NCBI GenBank assembly: GCA_037447655.1 | Contig: JBBHKE010001948.1 | Location: 230,187 to 294,186, forward strand | Direction: 5' to 3' | DNA length: 64,000 nt | Source of the DNA: Zygnema cylindricum | Lineage: Eukaryota; Streptophyta; Zygnematophyceae; Zygnematales; Zygnemataceae | In this document: positions 55,501 through 64,000 of the stretch, in pieces | Layout of the letters: every line of letters begins with the position of its first letter | How positions within the stretch are numbered: the first letter of the stretch is position 1 | Position numbers and translations under genes: made by a program | The notes under the pieces: model-generated | The model's input: only the letters and a program-made list of their open reading frames with translations | Databases searched by the model: none | What the model was told of the DNA's origin: nothing

Positions 55501-56384
55501 TATATATGAAATAACCTGAAATGTACGTTGAAAAGGGAAAGGAAGAATTAGTGTGTAAATTGATGAAATCTTTGTATGGGCTAAAACAAGCCCCGCGTCA
55601 GTGGAATTTTAAGTTAAATGAGTTTTTAACTGGGCTGGGATTTAAGAGAATTAGCTCAGATCATTCTGTATATGTCTTACAAAGGGAGGATGGGATAATT
55701 TACATTGCTGTATATGTGGATGACTTATTATTAATAAGTAAGTCAATGGATGAAATAAACCGCATTAAAACGGCTTTAAGGTCTAGGTTCGAGATGAAGG
55801 ACCTCGGTGAGGCCAAATACATTTTAGGAATACAGGTAGAAAGAGATAGAAACAACAGGCTGATTATGTTTATTGCAGGTACTCGAAATCTCAAGCTTGT
55901 TCTCGGAGGAGGAGAGGTGAAAATCGAGACGTGGAGCGATGCTAGCTATGGCCACATGCCAAGCCGGAAATCTACAACCGGCTTCGTTCTGAAGATTGGA
56001 GTCGGAACTTGCTGCTGGAGTAGCAAATTACAAAAGGTTACAGCTCAATCCACAATGGAGTCAGAATATATGGCAGCAGCTTCCGCCCTCAAGGAGCTCC
56101 TATGGGTCAAGTCCATTTTACAAGAACTTGGGTATATGCAAATTGGCCCTCAAGCTATCTGGTGTGACAACCAAGCTGCCATAGCAATTGCCTCTAACCC
56201 CAGCCATCACTTTAAGAGCAAACACATGGATGTTAGACTACATTTTGTTAGAGAAAAAGTACTTGCAAAAGTCGTTAAATTGTGTTATTTACCAGATGAG
56301 AAGATGGTGGCTGACATGTTAACAAAAGCCCTTCCTGCTCCTAAGTTACAATTTTGCAGAGATGCTATTGGACTAAGTGAGTAA
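52524..56384 (+). pseudogene. Copia gag-pol polyprotein, nonsense and deletion
   Basis: Domains in order: gag (1-245); zinc knuckle C-x2-C-x4-H-x4-C (249-262); aspartic protease DTGA (337-340); integrase HHCC (H471, H476, C504, C507) and DD35E catalytic triad D535, D598, E634; RT from WVFKVKLN onward. The frame stops at TAA 55512-55514 in IYMK-stop-PE, where a Gln codon (CAA) is expected. It reopens in the same frame with LYGLKQAPRQW and YVDDLLLI. After GIQVERDRNNRLIM it jumps to IAGTRNLKLVL, the start of RNase H, so roughly 100 residues of the RT-RNase H connection are missing in frame. RNase H keeps DASYG, ESEYMA, CDNQAA and KHMDVR. The start ATG gives the first 20 codons from LTR sequence. 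Not functional. Confidence 0.95.
52583..52593 (+). other. primer-binding site, half-tRNA type
   Basis: GGTTATGGGCC directly after the LTR end. It complements the anticodon stem-loop of initiator tRNA-Met (CCATAACC), as known for Drosophila copia, and not the tRNA 3' end (TGGTATCAGAGC) usual in plant Copia elements. The same site follows the LTR of Copia 2. Confidence 0.75.
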
Positions 56385-56395
56385 CTGAGTCTAAA

Positions 56396-56407
56396 GATTT
56401 AGGGGAG
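56396..56407 (+). other. polypurine tract of Copia 1
   Basis: TTTAGGGGAG immediately before the 3' LTR. Copia 2 has AATAAGGGGAG in the same place. Confidence 0.7.
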
Positions 56408-57445
56408 TGTTGTAATTTATAAATCTTTATTTCAGTCAATAGGGGTAAAAATAACTTAGGATATTTTTTCTAGTAGTCTACTATAAGACTTACTTTAATT
56501 AGTGTTACAGTAGCAAGAGGTACAGTAGAGTGTATCGTACTGTATCGTACTTTTGCAGGGACACGTGTCGGCGAAATAACGTATGCAGGTTTTTTGGAGT
56601 AGCGTCGACAATCATCCATACGCGTCAAAAAGTTGACGATGCAATTCACATGATCGGACGAACAAGATCTGCCCCGAGTATTCCGGAAACATATGGTACA
56701 TCTCGACAGTACCATCGTCGATTGAATTCGTTCCAGCGGACGCGATTCACCTGGGACCACAAGCGCGATTCACGAGGGACCACAAGCGTGATTCGCGTGG
56801 GACCACAAGGGACGAAGCACTCAGGTGCTTCGTACTACATGACCACATTGGGCTGGACTTTAGCGGTCACTGCTGACTAAGCATTTGGAACGTTTTGTGT
56901 ACGGTTAGAACGTTTTGTGTACGGTTCAATTTATGTAAATATCTGAATAACATTAGTTTGTAGTTTAGTGTGATAAAAAATAGTGTTCCGTTAATCAGGT
57001 TTTAGAAATAGTAATTAGGTTTTTAAAGTACAGTAACGTACAGGTAGGATGCTTTGTCGTTAGTCAGGATAATAACCGTAGTAACGGTTACCCGAATTAG
57101 TGTAGATAAGTAGATACACACTCTCAGTATATAACTTAGAACTTAGACAATTTTGTAGTATCCAGTTTTGGGAATATGATTTTCTAAGTGCAGTTTTTGG
57201 GAAACTTCTAGACATCATATCTTATGGTTTACTAGGTCATTTTGGCTGCAATTTTGGGAATTGTTAGTTTGCTGTATTGTGTATCACTGTGGCAAATTTG
57301 AAGCATATTGGCTTTCTGAGTTATATTTTGTGTCAGATCTAAGTTGGCTGTTGAGTAGGTACTTTGATAGATTCTGCTGTTTTTTCATGTCTACTTCCAC
57401 TACTACTGCTGGTTCACCGCCTGCAACGGTGGTTGTAGAACAACA
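56408..57445 (+). repeat. 3' LTR of Copia 1
   Basis: A 1038-bp LTR, TGTTGT...ACAACA, uninterrupted. It shows the empty site (GATAAAAAATAGTG, about 56973) of the insertion in the 5' LTR. It ends with the first 20 gag codons (ATG at 57387). Confidence 0.95.
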
Positions 57446-58329
57446 GCTTCGTCAGAACTGACAGCCGATTTGTCTGTCATTTGCATCGACGATCCAGATG
57501 TGATGTAACAAAAATTGCATATTTGGCGTTGACGGCCGAGATACTCGCTCGCCCGAAATGATTCAAATTGTCGTCGGCCGTGATTTTTTGGAATGAAAGT
57601 AGGTTCGGTATACGTGAAATCATCGAAGTAGCCGTCGGTGGAAATCGCGGCAGATAGATGTGGTACGGAAAGATCCTTCTACCGACGTGAATTTAAACAT
57701 GAGTCGTCGGAGGAAAATCTAGGAGAAATAGGTAAGTATGTACGGTAGGACCGCAGGTACGGTCGATTTTGTCGTCGCGCGATTTTCGAAAAATATAAGT
57801 CGTACTGTCGGCGTGAAATAACGAAGTTGCTGTTGGCGAAAATCTCGAAAAATAGATATTGTACGATAGAACTCGTCGTCGGCGGAAACTACAGAAATTC
57901 CGAGTCGTCCGTCGGCGTATATTACGGCCAAAAATACATATGTACGGTAGACGCGTACGACGATATGGAGGTATGTACGGTCCTGTAAAACTAAAAAAAC
58001 ACCCAAATACAAATTAGTGTGGCGGCTGCCTGTCCTAATACCTAAATATAAACAATTAAAATGGCTGACGAGATGCGGCATGACAGCTTTCGTGCATGTG
58101 TCCGAGGGGGGTACGGGATACTTTTTTTTTTTTCCACTCAATTCCTCATCATCACCTATGCATTATCCTTGGGGGAAGAAGGAACAGGGAAAGGCATTGT
58201 CACGGATCCGGCGGAGTATCAACAATTGGGGTGGAATACAGGTTTCTTATGCACACCTCCTCCGACCTCTTACGCAAACCTCACAGTTCCCAGGCGCTTG
58301 ACACCCTAGAGCAGTAAGTTATGGATGGT
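57446..58329. other. spacer with recurring GTCGNCGG words, no gene
   Basis: Between 57480 and 57960 there are loosely spaced GTCGTCGGAGGAAAA, CCGTCGGTGGAAAT, GTCGTCGGCGGAAAC and CGTCCGTCGGCGT motifs, suggesting a decayed tandem repeat. Open frames here have no recognisable domain. A T-run lies at 58121-58132. Confidence 0.45.
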
Positions 58330-59174
58330 CATTGTTGACCTTTTGTAACTAAGCAATCTTGCAGAGAGGCACCTACCTTACCAATTTTTCTAAGACCTAA
58401 ATCCCTCTCTTAACCCTCTACTACTAATGTACAACACCAATCAAAATATTGTGTCGTACAGAAAGATATAGGTGTCGGAGTACTTTCTATACGGCCATCG
58501 TACAGCATGGCCAAAATGTCGACGCCTGCCATATTCGGATTTGCTCCGATATTCCCCAAAGATGCCGCAAGCCAATAAGGATGTGCCACGTGTTAGTTGA
58601 GGTGGGGGTGACCGAAAACCACCACGACGCCTACACCCTGATCTCGGCCACTATCGTGGCTGTGCGATCAAAAGCGGCTTTTAACTCTAGCCGTCAAAAT
58701 GAATGCCTGATATTTGTTTTATTGTCGAAACAAATGCGAGGTATTTGTTTCACGAAGTATCGTAAGCCGTACGTATGCTCTAATTGTGTCTATATGTTAG
58801 AAGTAAATTTACGTCGTTAAATGAATTTATCTACATTTACGTTTTTAATTATTTAACAAACCCTATATACCTCAGCATTGGTCCTATACTATAAAATAAA
58901 GCTAACGACTATTGGTAATTTCTACGGACATGAGGTACCACGATCAATTCCTGGGTACCTCAAGTTCAATTTTGGTACACCTACCAGACTTCTGCCTGTT
59001 TCTCTCTGGAAAGCATAGGGAGCCATGGCTATAGCTCCCTCTCCAACTTTCAGTGACTACGACAACTATGGGAGTTGAAGAGAAGAGCTAGAGGGAGACT
59101 CCCTCTGCTTTTTTTGCATTTTATCTTTACAAGTTAAAACCTAGAAAATACTAAAAAAACCTTCAATTTCTACA
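58330..59174 (-). repeat. Copia LTR fragment, minus orientation
   Basis: The reverse complement begins TGTAGAAATTGAAGG and runs through GTATTTTCTAGG, GTTGTCGTAGTCACTGAAAG, GCCATGGCTCCC, AAAGTACTCCGACACC and TTGGTAAGGTAGGTGCC. These are landmarks of the LTRs at 59420 and 62470. It is a diverged, probably solo or truncated LTR; the left end is approximate. Confidence 0.7.
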
Positions 59175-59419
59175 CTCTCCTTATATTCTAGTCACTCTTC
59201 AATTTAAGACTGTAATTTTGTATCCCCCATTAGACTACAAAATTCAAGAAGCCTCTAAATTTTTTTTGACTGGCCCACTTTCAACTAAGACTACTTCTAC
59301 CCAAGCAAACAAATAGACAATCCAACTTTGTTGAAAAAAGGTATTTTAATTTCTATCTTTTCTGGTCTATGGTTATTCAGTAGTTCTCATACTTGTCGTA
59401 GTCAGTGATAACTAGTAGG

Positions 59420-60557
59420 TGTTGAGATTTGAGTATTTTCTAGGTTTATATAAGGATAGGAAAAAAGGCAGAAGCAGTCTGCCTCTAACTCCCTTCTCCA
59501 AGCCCCACACTTGTTGTAGTCACTCAAGGCTAGATAGGTATATAGAGCCATGGCAGCCTTGGTCCTTTACAAAAGAAAGGGGGTAAATTTGGTAGATTTG
59601 CCAAAAAGGTACTTGATAGACCCACAAATTAATCGTGGTACCTACAGTCCGTCAAATCACCCGTAGCTGTTAGCTTTGTCTGTTAAGTCTAGGACTAATG
59701 TTAGCACGTATAGGGTTTGATGTATATATAAAGAGTTACACGTAAAGATTTCCATTTAACTAGGTTAACGAAATATAGAACATAGAATCAGTTCTACCTT
59801 AAGTACCAAACGAAACAAATAGTACAGATATTTGTTTCGACGGTCCAGATAAAAAAGTCGATTTGAATCAACGGTCGTTGTGCGAGCCAAGATTCCGGAA
59901 TGGTCTCCTTGGCGTTTCTGGCGCCACCACTCTGGATGACACATGGAAATTCAATGGAGGATTGCCGGATCTCTAGGATGCGAGATGATAAGTCCCAATG
60001 TGACAAATGTCACATTATGGGATGCCGTACAAGGACCGTACAAAAAGTACTCCAGCACCTGTACTTTCTTATATGGTACAGTCATATGATTGGTTCGTAC
60101 CTCAATACTAGGGGGCTTAGATAGGTGTTTTAGGACTTATAATATTTTGGTAGGTAGCCACCTCGCTCCCAAAGAGCATTTGTATAAATCGGCAGAATTT
60201 GCAATTTAAAATCAACTCATTTAGTTGATCATTTTCAGTAATTCTTTTTGCTGCAGACTTAAAATAGTCGAAGCAACACAAGGGTGAAGTTGGCCAGAGT
60301 GTTTGCTTGCTAGGGTGGCTGCATTTCTAAGGGAAAGTCTAAGTAGGGAATGTTATCCAAAACTCATATTCTAACTTTGCATTCTGTGGTGGAACTGAGC
60401 ACACAGAAAGTCATTTTTTACAAGGGTGAAGCTCTAATGGGGTTCTGATTGTCAAGGGGTCAATCATTTGGGTTTATATAAACTTGGAGTCGGCACTATC
60501 TAGATTAGCTTATTTGGAATTGCAACTTCTGTGTGGCAATGGAGCCCATAGAATTAC
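59420..60557 (+). repeat. 5' LTR of Copia 2
   Basis: A 1138-bp LTR with TG..CA ends. A TATA-like GTATATATAAAG sits at about 59721-59732. It pairs with 62470-63399 over its first 930 bases. Confidence 0.88.
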
Positions 60558-62339
60558 AGGTTATGGGCCCACCATCTAAAGTGCCTATATTTGATCGAAC
60601 ACACTTCACTTATTGAGAGTTAACGATGGAGAAATTGCTTTTCAAAAAGCACTTATGGGGAATTGTTTCGGGACAAGTGAGATGTCTGCCACCGAGCTGT
60701 GAAGGAACTCACTAAGAGAATCATCTGGGGCTTTCAAGAAAATCAACCCAAGTAAGGAAAAATCATTACCATGGATAGGGGAAAAGGGGAGAAGAATAAA
60801 TAAACAATTATTGTGAGAAGAGCTAAGCTTTCTACTACGGTCCCACTTGTAGGGGTTATAACTAAAACTAAAGAAACTGACACTAGAATTTGGGAGTGTG
60901 TAAAAACTATTGCAAAACATCTCATACTTAGAAATGTGTCTAAGTCCATAGCTATCACTCTTATAAATCTCACCAAGTCTTTAGAAATCTGGGAAACACT
61001 AAGATAGATTTATAAGAGTGAGACTATGCAGAGGCAGCAATTAGTAAAACACGAAATAGAGGCCTATGTTTCTAAAAGCGGTAGCATGATAGAGTTTTGC
61101 AATGATATTGCTGGGTTATATGTTGAGCTTGCTAGTGCGAGATATGTAGATTATGAGGAGAGAAAGATTAATACACTGATCATGAAACTCCCACATGAGT
61201 ACGAAGACATCATTTACCCTATGCAGGGAATGGATGGCTTCTCATGGACTTCGAGCATTACCATGGGGATAATTCTTGTGAGGGAAAGACCTTTGGAGCT
61301 TTGAAGGGGAAGTAAAAGGGTGAATGCATTTACAGCTGGTGGTGACTGGCAGAAGCGTGATGGGAAGAAAAGCTGTGACGAGCAGAGGCATGATGAGAAA
61401 AACGGCAGTGACGAGCGAAAGCGTGATGAGAGTAAGAAAGACAAAGGTAAACCTTATCGGAACTTCGGTAAAAAGAGAGGCAGAGGAAAAGAAAGGGGAT
61501 CTTTGAAAAAATGGGTTTGCTTTGCATGTAGGAAACTGGGTCACTATACGGAGGAAGGTCGTTATTTGGAAGAACTTAGAATTTGGTATGTGAATGTGGA
61601 GGAAGAAGGGGAAGAGGAGAAAGAGGATGAAGAAATTTTGGAGCTTCTTCACATCGGTAGAATGGAGAAGAGAGAAAACTACACAGAAATACCACAAAAG
61701 CAACATTGTGTTTTTGAAGGTATGAGGGAAGTTAAAGGAAGGGAGATACTTGAAGGAGTTAGAAATAATGAGGTAAATTTAATAGATATATGGGAAAAAG
61801 AAAACTGGTCGGATAGAGAAACTTCAATGGATTTCGAGGAAAGGGGAGAAGTAAAACTAGAGGGGGTTTTAAAGGATAAGGGAGAAGAGAAATATTTAAC
61901 GAAAGGTTTAAGGGAGGAGAAATATTTATTGGGAATAAAATTAGAAAGTGATAGTGGAAAGAATTCCATAGGAGAGAGTGAGGAAAGTTCAAAAAACAGG
62001 GTGAATATCATGGATAAAAATATGAGTACGGGAGATGTAGATTTGAGGAGGGATTTAGTGGGGACTCTTGATTTAAGGATAAATTTGGGGGGTAATGTTT
62101 TTTACATCACTAACGCGAGTGATGCTGTCTATGAAGGTGTGCCTGTAAAAAGGTTAGCATCTGAGTGTATGGTGCAGATTGGAGATGGAACTAGCTGTTT
62201 GAATTACAAGAGGGAAATCGGTTTTTGTGTGGATGGAAAAGAGATGAGGTGGATAAAATCTTTGCTCGGATTTATGAAAAGTGGGATGCTAAATAAAATG
62301 TGTGATCACAAGATGGAATGTTTATTTCAGCTCATCTAG
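60541..62339 (+). pseudogene. gag-like ORF remnants of Copia 2
   Basis: A start-like MEPIELQVMGPPSKVPIFDR (ATG at 60539-60541) is soon stopped by TGA. Gag-like helices follow (LINLTKSLEIWETLR, 60813-61007; SGSMIEFCNDIAGLY..TLIMKLPHEY, 61026-61304). Then comes a 339-codon frame (61320-62339) rich in Lys/Arg/Asp, with a zinc knuckle CFACRKLGHYTEEG whose fourth Cys is Gly. The rest is acidic (EEEGEEEKEDEE) and resembles no pol domain. NVFYITNASDAVYEG near the end was not placed. Gag would package element RNA in particles. Confidence 0.7.
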
Positions 62340-62469
62340 TAAACCTTTTGAAATATGAGGATATTTTCTTAAAGTTTTATGAAAGGAAAAGAAAAAGAAA
62401 TAAAAAAGGGGAGCGGGTGGTTTTTTATTTTGGGAGTTCAAAAGAAAATAGACTAGAAAATAAGGGGAG

Positions 62470-63399
62470 TGTTGAGATTTGTGTATTTTCTAGGTCCGTA
62501 TTATGTTAGGAAAAAGGTAGAGGCAGTGTGCCTCTAACTCCCTTCTCCAAGCCCCACACTTGTCGTAGTCACTAAAGGCAGGATAAGGAGATAGAGTCAT
62601 GGCTGCCTGGGTTGTCTAGAGAAAATAGGGGTAAATTAGGTAGATTTACCAAAAAGGTACTTGACGTACCCACAAATTGATCCTCATACCTACCGTCCGT
62701 CAAATCACCCGTAGCCGTTAGCTTTGTCCGTTAAGTCCAGGATTAATGCTAACACGTATAGAGTTTGATGTATATTTAAATATTGACACGTAGAGATTTC
62801 CATTTAACTAGGTTAACGGAATATAGAAAATTGAATCAATTGTACCTTATGTACCAGACAAAACAAATAGTATGGATATTTGTTTCGACGGTCGAGATTA
62901 AAAAGTCGATTTGAATCGACGGCTGTGGTGCGAGCCGAGATTTCGAAATGGCTGCCTTCGCGTTTTCTACCGCCGCCACTCCAGATGACATGTGGAAATG
63001 CGTTGGAGGATTGCGGGATCCCCGGGACGCGAGATAATAAGTTTGGATGTGAAAAATGTCACATTATGGCGATGTCGTACAAGGACCGTACAGAAAGTAC
63101 TCCGGCAGATGTACCTTATTGTATGGTACAGTCATATTATTCGTTCGTACCTCAATACTAAGGGGCTTAAAAATGGGTTTCAGGACTTAGAATATTTTGG
63201 TAGGTAGCCACCTCTCTCCGAAAGAGCATCTGTATAAATCAACAGACTTTGCCATTTAACATCAACTCATTTAGTTGACCATTTTTGCGGCGCACTCAAG
63301 GGATTCCAAGCTACACAGGGGTGTAGTGGGTCAAAATGTTTGCCTGCCACGGTGGCTACATTTCTAAGAGAGATTCAAAGTGGGGAATGTTATCCAAAA
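62470..63399 (+). repeat. 3' LTR of Copia 2 (truncated)
   Basis: Starts TGTTGAGATTTGTGTATTTT after AAGGGGAG and follows the 5' LTR to GGGAATGTTATCCAAAA, where a new LTR begins. Confidence 0.85.
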
Positions 63400-64000
63400 T
63401 GTTCAAATTAGTAGATTTATACGGTATTTTCTAGGTCTAAATAGATCTGAAAAATAAGAAAAAGAAAAAGGCGGGCAGCTTGCCTCCACCTCCTCTCTCT
63501 AGCCACCATACTTGTTGTAGTCATTGAAGGATAGAGAGGGTGGTTGAGCCATGGCTGCCCTAGTTCAGCAGGTAGGACTAAAGAGTGACTTATGTCACTC
63601 TCAACAAAAGGTTGAGTCCGGCAAGACTCGAACCTCCGACCGGTAAAGTACAACGTAACCTTTAGCTCTATCCATCCTGTCGTATAATCCGTTAGATTAC
63701 ATGGGGTGTGATATATATTTAAACATGTACATGATCTTGAAACAGAATAACTGAAATATGAACAAAAGAACATAGAACTAGTCAAAGTTTCAGTGCGGAC
63801 GTCATTTCTCACGAAACAAATGAATCGGGCATTTGTTTCGACGGCCGACATTTAATGTTCGATTAAATCCAACAGCATCTATCACTGTAGAGATCAATGA
63901 ATGGTCACTTTTGGCGTTTATGAACGTGGCATGACCTGGCGCCACGTGGAGGGATAACATTTGGTCGCGGGAATTTCAGGGAGCATACGGACAAGTGGGA
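63400..64000 (+). repeat. third Copia-type LTR, runs off the window
   Basis: Begins TGTTCAAATTAGTAG, then GTATTTTCTAGGTC, TTGTTGTAGTCATTGAAGG, GAGCCATGGCTGCCCTAG and a TATA-like GATATATATTTAAA. It is the same family as the Copia 2 LTRs but diverged, inserted inside the Copia 2 3' LTR. The right part is outside the window. Confidence 0.75.
63605..63690 (-). other. tRNA-like stretch inside the third LTR
   Basis: On the minus strand GGATGGATAGAGC (D-arm-like) is followed about 30 bases later by GGAGGTTCGAGTC (T-arm/B-box-like). The acceptor and T stems do not pair properly. It is absent from the related LTR at 59420. Probably a tRNA-derived insertion or pseudogene. Confidence 0.35.

Larger units (their letters stand above)
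50401..57445 (+). mobile_element. Copia (Pseudoviridae-type) LTR retrotransposon 1
   Basis: Complete element structure: a 5' LTR interrupted by another insertion (50401-52582), a primer-binding site, a single gag-pol frame in Copia order (protease, integrase, RT, RNase H), a polypurine tract and a 3' LTR (56408-57445). LTRs start TGTTGT and end ACAACA. Flanking pentamers (CCAAT and GCTTC) do not match, so target duplication is not preserved or one flank has been replaced. LTR divergence is low by eye, so it is fairly young, yet the coding region is inactivated. Confidence 0.95.
59420..63399 (+). mobile_element. Copia-related element 2, pol-less and degenerate
   Basis: 5' LTR 59420-60557 (TGTTGAGATTT...AATTACA), primer-binding site GGTTATGGGCCC (60558-60569), a degenerate gag-like region, a polypurine tract and a 3' LTR from 62470, cut at about 63399 by another LTR. 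Only about 1.9 kb lie between the LTRs. No integrase, RT or RNase H motif was found, so it is non-autonomous or heavily deleted. Confidence 0.85.

Noticed and set aside
61242-62011. Minus-strand Phe/Leu/Ser-rich frames
   Set aside because: Complement of the Lys/Glu-rich gag-like frame on the plus strand.

Overview
The window is nuclear DNA of a eukaryote, most likely from the green-plant lineage. The strongest clue is a spliced minus-strand gene for prefoldin subunit 1 (26007-29488). All its introns are GT-AG, and its product carries the plant-type core ERKRAILTL...TNTYRSIG. Plant-style hAT and Copia elements, short TIR elements, long simple repeats and low gene density fit a repeat-rich streptophyte genome, for example a charophyte alga or an early-diverging land plant. 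The species cannot be named from the sequence alone. There are no bacterial operons, no CRISPR array and no rRNA.

Layout. 1-1.5 kb: three abutting short TIR elements. 2.27-3.15 kb: an intact intronless alpha/beta hydrolase (H1). 3.65-27.0 kb: a tandem segmental duplication. Copy S1 (about 3650-14120) carries a frameshifted hydrolase (H2), a truncated prefoldin fragment, a hAT transposon and two MITEs. Copy S2 (about 14150-26985) carries an intact hydrolase (H3), a Tourist-like MITE, a B-type MITE, a non-LTR retrotransposon and the 3' exons of the intact prefoldin gene. Because insertions differ between the copies, each copy supplies empty sites for the other. 29.5-30.5 kb: MITEs in the prefoldin upstream region. 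30.8-32.6 kb: a polypyrimidine higher-order repeat. 33.3-39.2 kb: a degenerate pogo-like DDE element flanked by arrays of short GTCGTCGC hairpins. 39.2-49 kb: gene-poor DNA with more MITEs, including two hAT-type elements sharing one 8-bp target duplication. 49-50.3 kb: a LINE tail and TCAC-type repeats. 50.4-57.4 kb: a Copia retrotransposon with a nested solo LTR. 58.3-64 kb: older Copia LTRs and a pol-less gag element.

Genes likely to work: PFD1 (cytosolic chaperone subunit) and the two intact hydrolases H1 and H3, whose substrate is unknown. Everything else with coding potential is transposon-derived and broken by stops, frameshifts or deletions. The most unusual item is a 7-nucleotide microexon in PFD1 (27222-27228). 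It is needed to restore the reading frame and encodes part of the conserved Gly-Arg-Ala-Phe segment.
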